Made by a program: the position numbers and the translations under genes
Source: Monosporascus cannonballus
Lineage: Eukaryota; Ascomycota; Sordariomycetes; Xylariales
DNA length: 64,000 nt
Direction of reading: 5' to 3'
Assembly (NCBI GenBank): GCA_004154925.1
Contig: QJNS01000336.1
Span: forward strand, 1 to 64,000
Shown here: positions 24,952-36,987 of the stretch, piece by piece
Layout of the letters: every line of letters starts with the position of its first letter
Numbering within the stretch: position 1 is the stretch's first letter
Notes under the pieces: generated by a model
What the model was told of the DNA's origin: nothing
What the model saw: only the letters and a program-made list of their open reading frames with translations
Database searches by the model: none

Positions 24952-25518
24952 TTAATACCCCAGATATAATACATCCACCATGAAGTTCAACGCATAGGTC
25001 ACGTCACCGTTGTTTATCTGCAACGGCCAAGCAGCTTGCAACACCCTCAACACATCGTCCACCCAGTTTCGATCGTCCCACTCTGGATTCGGAGGAATGC
25101 TGCGAATGGTATCTCGCAGGGCCATGTCAAGTTCGCTGGCGACCGGTACTGTCGCAACATCAATCTTCCGAAGGAAATGGGGTCTCTGACTGGGCGGGCC
25201 TTGATTCGTCAACTCTTGTAACACGGGATATGGACCTGGCCCCATCTCGAAGGTGATATCCCTGTTCTCGCTCTCCTGAAAGTCAAGGTGCAGCTTCGCC
25301 ACTCGGGTGTCTACGCTGTCCTTGGGGTGCCCCCTGAAGACAAGTATCGAAATTTTCTGGCTGAACCGGGCCGCCATCGCACCACCATCGTTGCCGTCTA
25401 CCTGGCTTTGTCTCTCTCTGCTATTCCCCCTCTCTTGTGTGGAGTCCCCTTTTGCGCCTGTGCTAGTGCTCATCTGGCGCTCGACCCGTGACTGAGATTG
25501 TTGCGTCTTCTTGCGCAT
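24952..25518 (-). CDS. Orphan cytosolic protein with an NWVDDVL motif
   Basis: Single open frame of 188 codons from ATG 25518 (or 172 codons from the second Met, MSTSTGAKGD). The first ~50 residues are polar and low-complexity. The rest looks like a folded alpha/beta domain: KISILVFRGHPKDSVDTRVA, LHLDFQESENRDITFEMG, VPVASELDMALRDTI and DDRNWVDDVLRVLQAAWPL. From memory, many filamentous fungi carry a family of small proteins of unknown function with a similar layout and a C-terminal CQNWV-type motif; here the Cys position is Asp (DDRNWV). That link is an inference. There is no signal peptide or membrane segment. It is isolated from other genes by more than 2 kb on either side. Confidence 0.55.
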   Translation of the reverse strand: MRKKTQQSQSRVERQMSTSTGAKGDSTQERGNSRERQSQVDGNDGGAMAARFSQKISILVFRGHPKDSVDTRVAKLHLDFQESENRDITFEMGPGPYPVLQELTNQGPPSQRPHFLRKIDVATVPVASELDMALRDTIRSIPPNPEWDDRNWVDDVLRVLQAAWPLQINNGDVTYALNFMVDVLYLGY

Positions 25519-28500
25519 AAATGCTTTGGCTCCGTAAAAGCCTCCCCTAGCCCTAGCGATTGCTCAGACGATCTGGCCTGTCCGCGAGAAATTCTACATC
25601 CGTTAGCATTTTTCTGGAAGTAACAAGGCTTAGCTGGGACCAACGTATGTTGATGAGATCTGAGAGAGTTGGAGATGCTGCGGGCTAGTTGCCTGCTCCC
25701 TTAAACTAATTGCAGGCCCTGCCGAAATCAGGACTTGGCTGGGTACCGAGATCAAATGGACGCGTGGCCACTGGACAGAAACAATGAAGGGAGCCAGAAG
25801 CACATATCCTGCTTATTCATACATATTCCGGGACCGCAACACAAAGCACGTGGGGATAGGTAGGTCGGATCCCACCTTCCGAAGGTCACAATGGCTGTCG
25901 ATTCTCTCAGTCTCAAGGGAAACGGTTAGACGCCGCCCGAAATTCGAACCGCAACCCCTCCAAAACCCTATGCAAACGGCGCAATCGAGTTTACCGCACA
26001 CAAACTGCCCGGCGTAGATCCACTCGTGTCCTCCTAGGGTTACCAAGATGGTCTTCCTGCCCAAGATGCAACAAGCGGCAGACAGGATACCTTTCTGAAC
26101 GAGGTGCATAGTCATAGCCCCCCTGTCCCAATGCAAAGCTGAGCTTTGGACTGTTCTAGACCTTCACGCACATAGTGGGTAACACAAGGCTTCTCCCTCT
26201 GTGAGTGGATCCACTCAGCGTCCGTTTAAAGCCATTGTTCCTCTTGAAACTGTCCCTATTAGATTGCATGTGGTACGATCACCTGCGAAGAGCCGATTCT
26301 AACGATCTGAATGTGGGAAAGATCCGCCTACCTTCTACCACCTTTACTGAAGCAACAGTAGATCCCCCCGAGACAACACGAACGTTGCAAAGTTGTGACG
26401 ACGTTGGCAAAGTAACACGAGACAGCATGCTATTCACCGAGGTCGAAAACATACAGAGGAGTAATCTGAATGTCCACACCTCTCCTCCTCGCCCGCGGAA
26501 ACAGGTCGGTCGCCAGTCAGAGATGACTGCTTCTACAAAGCACGCCGCTAGCCCGATTCCGGACCATTCTTATCCCTCCCATGCCTTGGCTGAACTATTG
26601 GCTGATGTCCAATTAAGTCTTCTATTTCTCACCTAGGTCTGGCCAGCGCCACAGCCAACGCTCGTATTGGCAAATTTCTCATCCCGAGCAAGGCTATGGA
26701 GCCGTGAGTTGACAGGTTTTCGGAATCAGGTTGAGCATGAGGATACCTCTCTGTTCGACAACGCATCAAGAACTCATTTTGTTGTGTAGGCAGCGAGAAA
26801 GCGTACGATGGCGTGAATTACGGAGGGCCGTCGTAAACGAGTCTCTCGTACTCCCCTCTCTATGGCGCCGATAAGCCCGGGTATCTAGCAGTCTTCGGCT
26901 TAGCGTGTACCGCCGAAGGGCCGACGGCATTCGTATTGCGAGCGTTACACCACAGCAGAGATATCTCATCTGAGTCGCGACATTCTTCGGGCTGTAGCAG
27001 ACCAGATATGGTCCAATTCCTCCACCTACCGGGTACTCTCTCCACGGACTCTACCTTAATATCCCCGTGAGACGTCGCAAACCCGCAGATCTGCGCAGGA
27101 TTCGCATAAGACCGTCATCGTCCGGTAACATGATGGCCGGTGTCTCTAGGTGGCCTTGGCCGTTGGACTTACTAAGAACGACTCTACCTTAGGAGATATA
27201 AAAGTCTGATAAACTGCTCGTATAACTTAGCGCCTATTGCTACTTGGTCCTTATCATTCGTATCAACCAAATCATCCTCCGCACTATAGGTGCAGTGACG
27301 GCCATTAGTACCCTCTGTAGCCCGGACTACTTACTCATAGACTCTGCTAGCTAAGCTAAGCGAGGGCCACCGGATCTCTCAGTTCAGCAACATATTTTAT
27401 TAATAAGTCGCTCACCTCCCAACGCCAACCAACTAGGTTACCATGGCTCCTAGAACTGAAAGTTACTCCATAAACGTGACAAGGTGTCGGTATTGAGATG
27501 AGACTTAATCTAGGCGCAGATGCCTAAAATAGCGCCACAGTTAGAACACTAAGCTCCCCTGTGCGGATCAGTTGAATGGACTACGTGGGTAGTCCATTGA
27601 GCTAGCTGCTTAAACCACAACCTATTAGCTAAGGATCGATCCCAGAACACTCGAGATCGGACTTCTCTCGCACATCAGATCTGGTGATTGGAGATGCCAG
27701 CAGCATGCACAAGAAGAGACTAATGTTCCTTCATCTATATGTCCGTGGCGGCTCCTACTGTCATTGCTTTAAGGGGCTTTCAGTTCAGCCAAGTTCACCC
27801 ACGTGACGAACTACTCAGTCGTCCTATATCGAAGATTCCTCTCTTAGGCACCCGGCGATAATACATGGCGCGTATGCGTTCATGCCTATAACAGGCTTCT
27901 GTCCGTCAAACTGTATGCATCCCGCCTATGGTAGGCTCCACGGGTTGGTCCAATGTCGTCCAACCTACAACTCCCCCCTTACTAGACCTTGTTCTATGAA
28001 AGAGCTATTATTGGCGCCATGACACAAAATTCTAGATCCTACCTGATCCCATTGAGCCTCCCATGCTCTTTGCCTACAGCGGAATAACTGCTCCTCGCTC
28101 CTTGTGCCACCTTGGGGCCCGCTGCGTGACTCGTCTCAGCTCATGCCTTCTCCAGACACTGCCGAAATTACCCAGGGACCTAGCCAATCCGGTTCGTCCT
28201 TCGAGTTGAAACCGAATAGGCGAAGACTACAGATTTAGTGTGAGAACACAGCAGCTGTGTGAGCAGCTCCGAGCCCGCGGATTGCCTATATCGGCATTAC
28301 TATGAGCTTCAACTATTAGTCCACCGCGACATACTCCAGACTGCCCCAGTAGTAATAAAGAAGGGGCACGCCGCAGAATGAGCCGCCTTCAGTGCCGGTC
28401 GAGAGGAAATGTAAGGTAGCTCCACTCAACCTTCCCGGGCCGTACGCATACGCGTGGCAGCCAGATAGCGATTCGGACGCATCACCAATGTGTCCTATGT

Positions 28501-31500
28501 GAAACTATCATATGGGTTTGCCTGAGTATATACCGTCGTGAGCTACGATCACGATATTACGACGGTTGCTGTGACGCTAGATGATGAAATGCCCCTGTAC
28601 AGTTCTACGAAACCTTGTCGTCTCCCCTTTGGAACTTGACGAGGTCTCACAAGACTCACTTGTCGGCTGGTAGCTATGGACTCAGCAGTCGTCTCAGGGG
28701 GTGCCGCTCAGTTTCTCGATACTGTGATGTCCCTCTACGTCTAAAACGTATCAGGCAAATCGCAGCACATTCATCCCAAAGCAGGGCTCTACTGCCCCTT
28801 GTCAAAGATTTAGATATGTTACCCATAGCCGCCCAGGTGCAGGCTCGACGCCACCAGATGGTGTGCATACGTTGGGCAGTAGGACATCTTTTTCGACAGT
28901 CTCCTAACGCCAAATATCGAAATTGCTTTTCATACCTTCCTATTCCGCCCAAAATGGTGTCTCTTGAAGCCAATCAACAGCAGTCATGCGGCGTTCGCGA
29001 ACCTAGGGTAACGTGAATATCTGCCCATGCATGACAAGTCAAGCGAGAGCAAGTGCCGCGACCCTTCAGTCCCAACTTGGCATCCAGTGGCACATGGGCA
29101 TATTGCCGGGGGATACTGAAGATATGATTGCTTGCCTGGCACGTCACTATGAGATGGAGATGCCACAGAGATGATCCCCTTCCTCGAAGCAGGGAGTCAC
29201 CGGATCCCATCGACCTCGGCCTGGCTCTGCCGTCTAGATGATCATCTAGGCCATGATGACTCTATAACCAGGTCAAAAGGCCGCCGAGAACAGTGTCTAA
29301 TCAGCCAGCTTGATAGTCGCTACGGACAAAGGCCAGTAGTTCCGGATTCCGGCATACGGACACGAGACGACTGGCACCTCGACATGACAGATCACATGCG
29401 CTAGTGGTTATGTGCCAGCCTCACCAGACTCACAGGGTTACCTCGAGTAACACCTGCGTCGAGCAGTAATCTAGGACGCCCCATTCCTTCCTATCTAGAC
29501 CTCCTACATCGGCCCGAAGCGGTAGCGTGGCCATAGACCGGGAGCAAGAACCGATAAGGCCGCATTGGAATTTTCTGGATCGTCCGTAGAATAGATAGAT
29601 ATCTTCGTCTGAATGCTAACCACCACCACGCATGGCGGCCTGGCTGCCATACCGTTTGTAATGTGGTCGTCCGTTCCTTGGCCGGCATTCAGCCTATACG
29701 GGCCAATTTTTTCGACCAGCAATCCGCCCACGCCTGATCCGTGGGGGTTCTCCGGCAAGGATGTAGACGGACGCTCCGTGCACTACGACTCTTCTATACT
29801 TCTTTGTGGGGGTAGCCTCCTTGGCCTCTGGGATTCTGCAGGAGCAAGAGGTCCACCGCCGGTGGCCTACACAATGGTACACGACAGGTCAAGAGCGTTC
29901 TTCACCCCGCTGAGGCCCTATCATCTCACAATCCCTAGCGTAAAGGAGCTTGTCCCCAGCTGGATGCCATCAAGTAGGGAGTCTCGAGTCTCGGTGACAT
30001 TGCCGCAAGCCCAAAAAGATGGTCGCGGATCCTGTCCCTAGCTGCTCTGTTCTCTGGCTTTCAAACACATTTTTGCCATATTCGCCCCAATGACAGGGGC
30101 GAGAACTTGGTTACGATAAACTCAACAATATCGGCCTCCTACCTCACCAAACAAAAAGCACAATAGCTCGCATTCACATACATACGTCGATACCTTACGA
30201 GAGTCGTCATGGCCGAAGCACATACCCCTTTTTCTCGGATTATCGATCGCGCTTGGCTTCGTGGCTGAAACACAAAGATTGAAGACCAGTGGCTAAGAGC
30301 AAGGCTATTCGAGACTGTTATTTTTACGGCCACGCTCCTCAGGATATGGCCAAGTATTTTCTTTCGAAGACTGATATTTTAAACCATTATCTCTCAGGCC
30401 AGGCGCCGCCGAACCTTAACAAACGCTGTGCCATAGCTTATCGGGGGGACCTCGAGGGTGCGGATCAGCTATGGGATCTGTCGAGGGAGTGCAGTATACT
30501 CCTCGGGGTCGCGAAGTCACCTACGGGAGTCCGGTAAAGCCGGCATCAGTGCCTGTTCCGTTGGGCCGACTTCAACATAAAAATCATCACCCTCTCCTTT
30601 CCGGACACAATATATCCAAGCGGACGGGAGGCCTTGCTAACAGGGATGTCCCCAGTTTATCCGTTGAGAGTACTCTGACATGTTGTAGGAGAACGCAATG
30701 CGGCAGGAGCCGGGAGTCTCCGACGGCGGCACCGCGCCACTCGATCTCGGAAACTTCACCGGGACCCAAATGCGTCTCAGGTACAACTGTCCCGTATCTG
30801 CCTAGCAGCCTGCGCCTAGTTAAGTCTTCACTATCAGCCGCCTAGGCCCGAGACATACTACGGGCACTACAGCTTCTCGGCGAATCTCGTAATCACGGCG
30901 TCTTTGAGCTCGAAATCCTAGAGATCGTCGAACCCACGACACAAAACCCTAAAGGACACATTCGCCAGACCTCATCCGATAGCGCATCTAGCACGTGTAA
31001 TCGACTGGATATGTCGCTTAATCGACACTGGAGAACGCACGACGTCACACTTTCGACACCCGCCGTTCTTTCAGTGGCGCTTAATATGGAAGCACATCAA
31101 ATAACCTCGCGTCAAAAGCTGGGAATTATGCCTAATAAGCACACCGGTATCATGGAAGCACCCCGGGAGGGAAGGGTCCCGGATCTTGCTAAAGCAGGGC
31201 TCTCGGCCATGATCATCGGGGCCCTGCGGTTTTGTTGAGTATCAATTGGGTGAAAACCATCTTCTTCCCCGGTGCCGAAGTATGAGCACCCCCCTCTGAA
31301 TTATTAACGTACTAGTGAGTCTTAAAAGGTTCCGGGGGGTGAGGAGGAGAGGGTCGGTAGGTAGATTCTCGACGTCTGCAACTGTACCAGCCCCGTTTCC
31401 GTAGGCCGCATGACAGAACCTGGACCCGAGGTCGTCTCCGAGGAATACAGTTGAAGTATGCTAAGAGTTACTAATAACTATGATACAATTGAGACCCATT

Positions 31501-32406
31501 GCGGTCGTATCCATGGGGAACCGTGCACCGGCACGGTGTGGAAATGGTGAGTGGTATTTTCAAAATGTTGCTCTATTCGTGTATGTGGGTTGTTAAATCA
31601 TTGCCTGGTCCCATTTCGCCGGTCTTAGTTATCATCCGAACTCGGAATAAAACGCTTAGTATGGCGTGTTCCTTTAGGGTGTCTTTATGAACTACCATGT
31701 CTCCCCGTATGGCAATGCCCATATTCATACTAAGTGCATGTGGCCGGGCGGTTCTCTTAGAATGGGAGGCCTGTCATCTTCCTTATCCTCCTTCCCCTCG
31801 TCTCTTCAGTTCACAAGGCCGGTAAATTCTCTCTGGGCCTAAGAGCTTTAGAGTAGGTGTTGATAACGGGTCATCCGGGATGAGGCCTCCCGTAGTCTGA
31901 CGTTTGACAGAAGTAGGTCCCGGGCTCAATATCGTAAGTAATTGAATAGGTCGAGCAAGACGTCTCCCTGGGAGGGTCGAAAGTCTAATCGTGCGTCCAC
32001 TGAAAGCACACGAATCCGGGGGAAGCTGCAAGAAATTTGTCGAGCAGTCGACTTAGAAATCCCTCGGTGTGATACTAAGGTAGTAACCTCGAGGACAACG
32101 GGGAAGCTCCGGGTCATCATAGAAAAATTGAGTCACGGAGGCATAGAGTTATTCCTGTCCGTAGTTCCTGGTCCTTCGGTAGTGGTGGTAGAGAATCTGT
32201 CTAACTACCTTAGATTTGCTTTCAACACTCGATATAGATATCGTTCGGCCCCCGGGAAGCAACAGAAGATTGTGAAGAAATCTCAAGTCTGCCATTGATA
32301 GAGTAGCTGTAAGGACCCAATAATTGCCTGAGAGCAATCTTCTTGGTCCTGTAGATTCGATCGCAGGCTGCCAGCAATTGTGGAGATGCTGCATGGAGAT
32401 TACAGC
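25519..32406. other. 6.9-kb gene desert
   Basis: No frame longer than about 145 codons, no recognisable domain and no splice-joined exon set could be built on either strand. The longest frames (26205-26636 +, 28615-29016 +, 29613-30041 +) have composition expected of random sequence near 50% GC. No terminal repeats or transposon motifs were seen and the region is not AT-rich. Confidence 0.5.
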
Positions 32407-33725
32407 TCAAAGACCTTCCTTCGCAAGCATGTCGAGAACGTCTAAATAGAAGGCAACAGCGTTAAATCTATGATATGGTAAGCGCTTGTTCATATATACT
32501 TCTTCCTCTGCAACTTACTTGGGTTCGACCCCTATTGCCCTGCGCAGCATCCACCTCCAACGATTGGTCCACTATGTGATATTGAGTCAGTTCTGAGTTC
32601 TCATAAGAGGATAGAGCAAGAAAACCGGGCTTCTTAGCCCCTTAAAAATGGTGAGGCCCACGAGAGTAGACATGAAGAGAAGAATATGCTTGCAAGCTAG
32701 GGTTAAGAGCAAAACGAATCGCTCGGAGTTTCTTACATTAATTAATTCCAAATGGCTGACGCCAGTCAATGTCCCTTTATAAGTACCCCATCGAGAGCTC
32801 GCGACGCTCACTAGACCGTCATTGGCACCTTCAGCTTTGGTTATAATTCTGTGCGACTTGCGGAATGGGCTGAGGAGCGGAGGCACATCCATCATCGCCC
32901 CGTATGAAAAGTAGCGAACATTCGGATCGTCCGGGGTCCGTGGGTTGAACTCTTCAGCCATGTAATGCCGAGTTAGCTGCTGGAAGGCACCCGTGTCCAT
33001 ACCTATGCCCTCGACGAACTTGTAGATGCTCGGGAGGAAATCCGGTGCTATGTGATCGAATACGTAGTCTGCAAAAGCGCTGCCTCGATGCGGCGAGGCG
33101 ACCGTCACGAGCGAATGCACGGTAATGTTCTTGGGTTGAAGATGAGAGATCATATATCTCGCATCCAGGCCACCCATGCTATGTGCAATGATGTTGACGT
33201 TTTTCCCTCGAGCATCCTTGGCAATATTCTGAGCGAGTCTCTCCGCCCGCATCTCGATGCTGCCGGAGGGTGGCACAGTGGTCGTAATGACCTCGATACC
33301 ATTCGCAGTCAGGGCATCGCGGATGCCGCGCCAATAACGGACAGCAGGTAGCCATTCGCCGGCGATGCGTAATTCAGCGAAGCCTAGCAGGCCATGAGCG
33401 AGAACTACCGGGTGCTTCGGGGTTGCTGAGACGTCGTTAGTTCGTCATCACCTCAGACCTCCCGGATTCTCAAAGCTGGGTGTCAATACGCCACCCGATG
33501 CATACCATAATGTTCCCTAAGCTTGGCGTAATCGTCTTGTATCAAGCGACCCAAGTCCTTTACCCTGGGATCCTCATCAAAGCTCGTCGAATATGCCCTA
33601 TGACCCCTACACTGTAATAGCCTAGATGCTATAGATGGGGCTAATACTCTATGCGTTATGTGATGTGAACTGCAGCGAACAGCGAGGGGGTAGCGGCGTC
33701 TTGAGGAGCCTCGGCATAAGACCAT
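32407..33725 (-). CDS. Mitochondrial triacylglycerol lipase, Tgl2-like
   Basis: Four exons: 33725-33506, 33425-32737, 32571-32519 (only 53 nt) and 32467-32407 (1023 nt, 340 aa), all in phase. The basic, Ser-rich start (MVLCRGSSRRRYPLAVRCSS) ending near RAYSTS resembles a mitochondrial presequence. The alpha/beta-hydrolase core begins HPVVLAHGLLGF. The nucleophile is Ser156 in AHSMGG, with likely Asp276 (EGANDGLVSV) and His298 (GVSHLELIN). The short third exon encodes WTNRWRWMLRRAIGVEP and the last ends FYLDVLDMLAKEGL, a typical C-terminus for these proteins. Yeast Tgl2 hydrolyses tri- and diacylglycerols in mitochondria. Acceptors follow AACTAAC-type or similar branch sites. Without splicing, the frame appears to end in hydrophobic nonsense at 32587, which is intron read-through. 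Confidence 0.9.
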
Positions 33726-35834
33726 TTCGGTCGGTCACAACGACCTACGAGGTAAACAAATTGACCAGACGGGCAACTCCTAGCTGTAACAGTATCACTC
33801 AACCAACAGTTAATTCGTATTAGATAGCCACATTCTCTAAGACAAGCCTGCCTGCGTGTCGAAAACTGACTCGTTAACGGAGGGAAATCATTGTCCACAT
33901 TCGTCACATGAAGTAATTGCTACCTTTAACGGACACGGAGAAGCTCCCCCCCGTCGTTACATCATCGATCCTCGCTCATTAAACACTTGCACCCGCAGTC
34001 CACGATCGTCGCGTTCCGTATATTTATGTCTATACAAAGAATACAGGCGGGAAATCAAAACAACAAAGACACAGCTGTGTACAAGATTGCACTTCGTTAG
34101 AGACCGGTCTTTCTGTTTTGTTCTACAGAAGTTGATTCCAAAACAACATGCCTTGGTACCTCGGTAGGGAGCAAGATCTGAGGAACTCGAAGGAATCGTG
34201 CAAATCCGTCGCGAAACTTTTTCATGGCACACTATTAAACCTGCTAAGGCGACCGATTTCCCGCACAGGCTTAACGGGTAAGGTCCGCTAATTAGCCCCA
34301 TTCGAATACCTATGGTATGCGGAAGCTCTCAGGTAGCCCTAAACATACCTAACTACAAGGTGCCCCCTGGCATATTGGGCCCGCCAGCCTCGGAGTGCTT
34401 AGATTCTATCAACTATAATGAACTTGCCTACTGGACTGGCGGGATTTATATTCGGTATGATTCGTTGTGGCTGAGCACCAAGTGCGGTCCTTGTTGGTTG
34501 CTGGAAGCGTGATGGCCAATCCTCTTTCCTAAACCCCTCAGCCCTTTTTCACTCACATCAACTCCTCTCCGGTCGAGGATTACGTTCAAGGCTGAATCTG
34601 TCGACCAACGCACATTTCGCATACAGGCAGCGTCTTCGTCGTCTTTGCCAAAGCCACCCGAGCATCGCCATTCCATCTGAAGGACGCATTTCTCTGTGTG
34701 TGTTTGTTGTTTGCTAGCCCGACTTTTTGGTCCCAACTTCAGAAACGCGCGGCTGGGTAATGCAGTTGGTCGCTTGAATTTTACCAGCAGTCCGGTCGAT
34801 ATAGGGGTTAAACAACCACGGGCATCAAGCAAACAAGCTGACTAAAAATAACGACCCAATCGATAGTTGCATGACTACATAAGCTTACACTAAGGATCTG
34901 ATCCCACTGTGGATCGCCAAAACGTCTATCTTGTTGCTGGCCGTGGCTATCCACTTCTTCCTAGGGACTTCGAAGCCTGTTCCCTGCCGAGGGAGAAAGA
35001 GCAGGGCGTCGATCAATACGCAGGGCATTGCAACAGTATCCCGACCGCTAGTAGTGGTACTGCTGAGAACAAACTCTAATCGGATCATCGGGGGTGCCAC
35101 CCTCGGGCCATCCCTAGGCTGATTCTCGGTAATGAATTAGCCCTTGTGTCGCGTTTATGCATTCGCTTGATACAGATCCCTTTGATATGGCGAACGGCGT
35201 AGCAGCTTTAGCCGCATTGCCCACCTCGCCCCGTTGATGATTGGCGCTCTCGGTCAGGGATGCTTAGATGTGCCGATCTGTCGGGAACGCCTTAACCTTC
35301 CTCGGCCCTTGGGACGTGGCAGGGTAATGAGGAGTCACTGAACGCTGTCTGTGATATGCCATTGTTTGCGGGGTCATATGTTGGCCCCATCTATGGTCAC
35401 AGTGCTGCATTGCTCATCTCTACAGGGAGCGGTGGTGGTTGGAGAGGCTGCCCTTGTGCTGCTTCTGGTAGACCTTGCTCAAATCAAAGCATGGGACCGG
35501 CGAACTACCAACACCCGTAGCACAGCAGATGCACGGTGTATCCTACTAGATAACGTCCTGGCTAGTAGAACTCCTCATCCACCAGGTGGACATGGGTAAA
35601 GTCATGTCGGATGGGCGCACGCCTTGTGTGCCCGATCATTTTCCTCTATCGCCCAAACACCGTAGGACAGGATTCCCGGGCTGTCGGGGCAGGTGAGCTT
35701 AGTTGCGGAGTATAATAACGAGACGCGGCCCACAGAAAGATTGCTTGGCCTCTTCTCTTCGTTCGGGCTTTTCTGAGTTCGATTAACACTGTCGTGTCAA
35801 CTTCCACCTCGGGCAGAGATGATTATCAGACAAG
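33726..35834. other. Divergent intergenic region between lipase and RTA1-like genes
   Basis: About 2.1 kb. It should hold both promoters. A minus-strand frame at 34676-34446 (76 codons from its first ATG) is weakly coding-like but unrecognised and is not called. The last ~100 bases before 35835 are CT-rich, as in a leader. Confidence 0.45.
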
Positions 35835-36987
35835 ATGGCTAGTGCTGAAGATTACCCTTTAGAAGATTACTCGCGATTCTTCCCAACTTATACACCTTCG
35901 CTCGGCGGAAATGTAGCCCTGCTTGCTTTGTTTGCTGTCCTGATTCCCATCGCGCTGGTAATGGGAATCAGATACAACAGCATAGTCTTCTCCGCAGCAT
36001 TAGCTACTGGGCTGGCATTGGAGGCAATGGGATACATTGGCCGAATCTTATTGAGGAACGGACCCTCGAGCAGAAGCAGCTTCGCCCTATTCTTTCTCGG
36101 CACTGTCATGGGTCCAAACTTTATTTCCGGTGCTATATTTCATGTCATGCCGCGCATTATCGCCGTATACGGTCCAGAATTTAGGGCTTGGAGACCGTCC
36201 TGGTATCTACCTGTTTTCTACGGGCTCACAGCCGTGTCCCTGCTACTCGAAATAGCGGGCGGGGTCGTTTCGACGACTAAACTTATTTCCAACGCCGTAG
36301 GTTGAGTTACTCGGCTGAACCTCTCAGAGGCTCTCAGAGGCAGCATCGCTAACACCACAAGCAGATCGATACAGGAGTTCGAGTACTAGCCGTCGGTCTA
36401 GCGATTTATCTCATCGCGCTTACTATCTTCGCCGCCCATGCTATCCTGTTCGCCATTGCTCTCCGAACCCGACACCACATACTTGACACTACTTATGCCT
36501 CGGTGTATAGCAGTCGTCTTTTCAGGGCCTTTCTCACCGGTACGCTCTTCTCCCTAAGCAGCCCAAGATGTTTTTGTAAATTTCTGATAATTTTCCCATA
36601 GGCTACTCAGCAGCAACCTCCCTCATTTTGCTCCGAACAGCTTTCCGGATCGTGGTCGTTGCCGAAAGGTTCCAGAGCTCGGTCGCCCAAGCCGAGGTAG
36701 TCTTCCTAATCTTCGACGGGGCGGTCGTCTTCCTTGCCGGTGCCATCCTACTCATCCTCTTCCCTGGCCGCGTCTTCGGTCGCTCGTGGTGGGAAGTCTT
36801 GGCCCATCACCCGCTATCCAAGCCCGAGAGGCCCCCACGACCAGAGCCCGTCCAGCTGCTGCCCGCACAGCGTAGTCCGGGGCTTAATCGGGCGAGCATC
36901 ACGTCTTCCAACCCTGAGTATTCGCCACGGAAGGCATATGGCCCACCACGTCCAAGGAACATGGTTGACAGTGAGGCGCTGTGGTGA
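35835..36987 (+). CDS. RTA1-like seven-helix membrane protein
   Basis: Three exons: 35835-36296, 36365-36539 and 36602-36987 (1023 nt, 340 aa). Introns are 68 and 62 nt with donors GTAGGT and GTACGC and acceptors AAGCAG and CCATAG. The joins give LISNAIDTGVRVLAVGLA and FLTGYSAATSLIL. About seven hydrophobic helices are visible (ALFAVLIPIALVMGI; GLALEAMGYIGRILL; LFFLGTVMGPNFISGAIF; YLPVFYGLTAVSLLLEIAGG; LAVGLAIYLIALTIFAAHA; SLILLRTAFRIVVVAER; FDGAVVFLAGAILLILFPG). The hydrophilic tail is Pro/Arg-rich. RTA1 relatives include yeast Rsb1, a sphingoid long-chain base transporter or translocase regulator, and Rta1, linked to 7-aminocholesterol resistance. The substrate of this paralogue cannot be told. 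Confidence 0.88.
36321..36340. repeat. Tandem 10-mer CTCTCAGAGG inside RTA1 intron 1
   Basis: Two exact copies, each nearly palindromic (CCTCT-C-AGAGG), lie within the first intron of the RTA1-like gene, between donor and branch region. Probably a slippage product. Confidence 0.85.

Noticed and set aside
29613..30041. 142-codon frame in the central desert
   Set aside because: No recognisable motif and no compatible exons on either side.
34446..34676. 76-codon minus-strand frame (starts MEWRCSGGFGKDDEDA)
   Set aside because: Composition is acceptable but there is no homology I can recognise, no clear promoter and no splice partner; too short to call.
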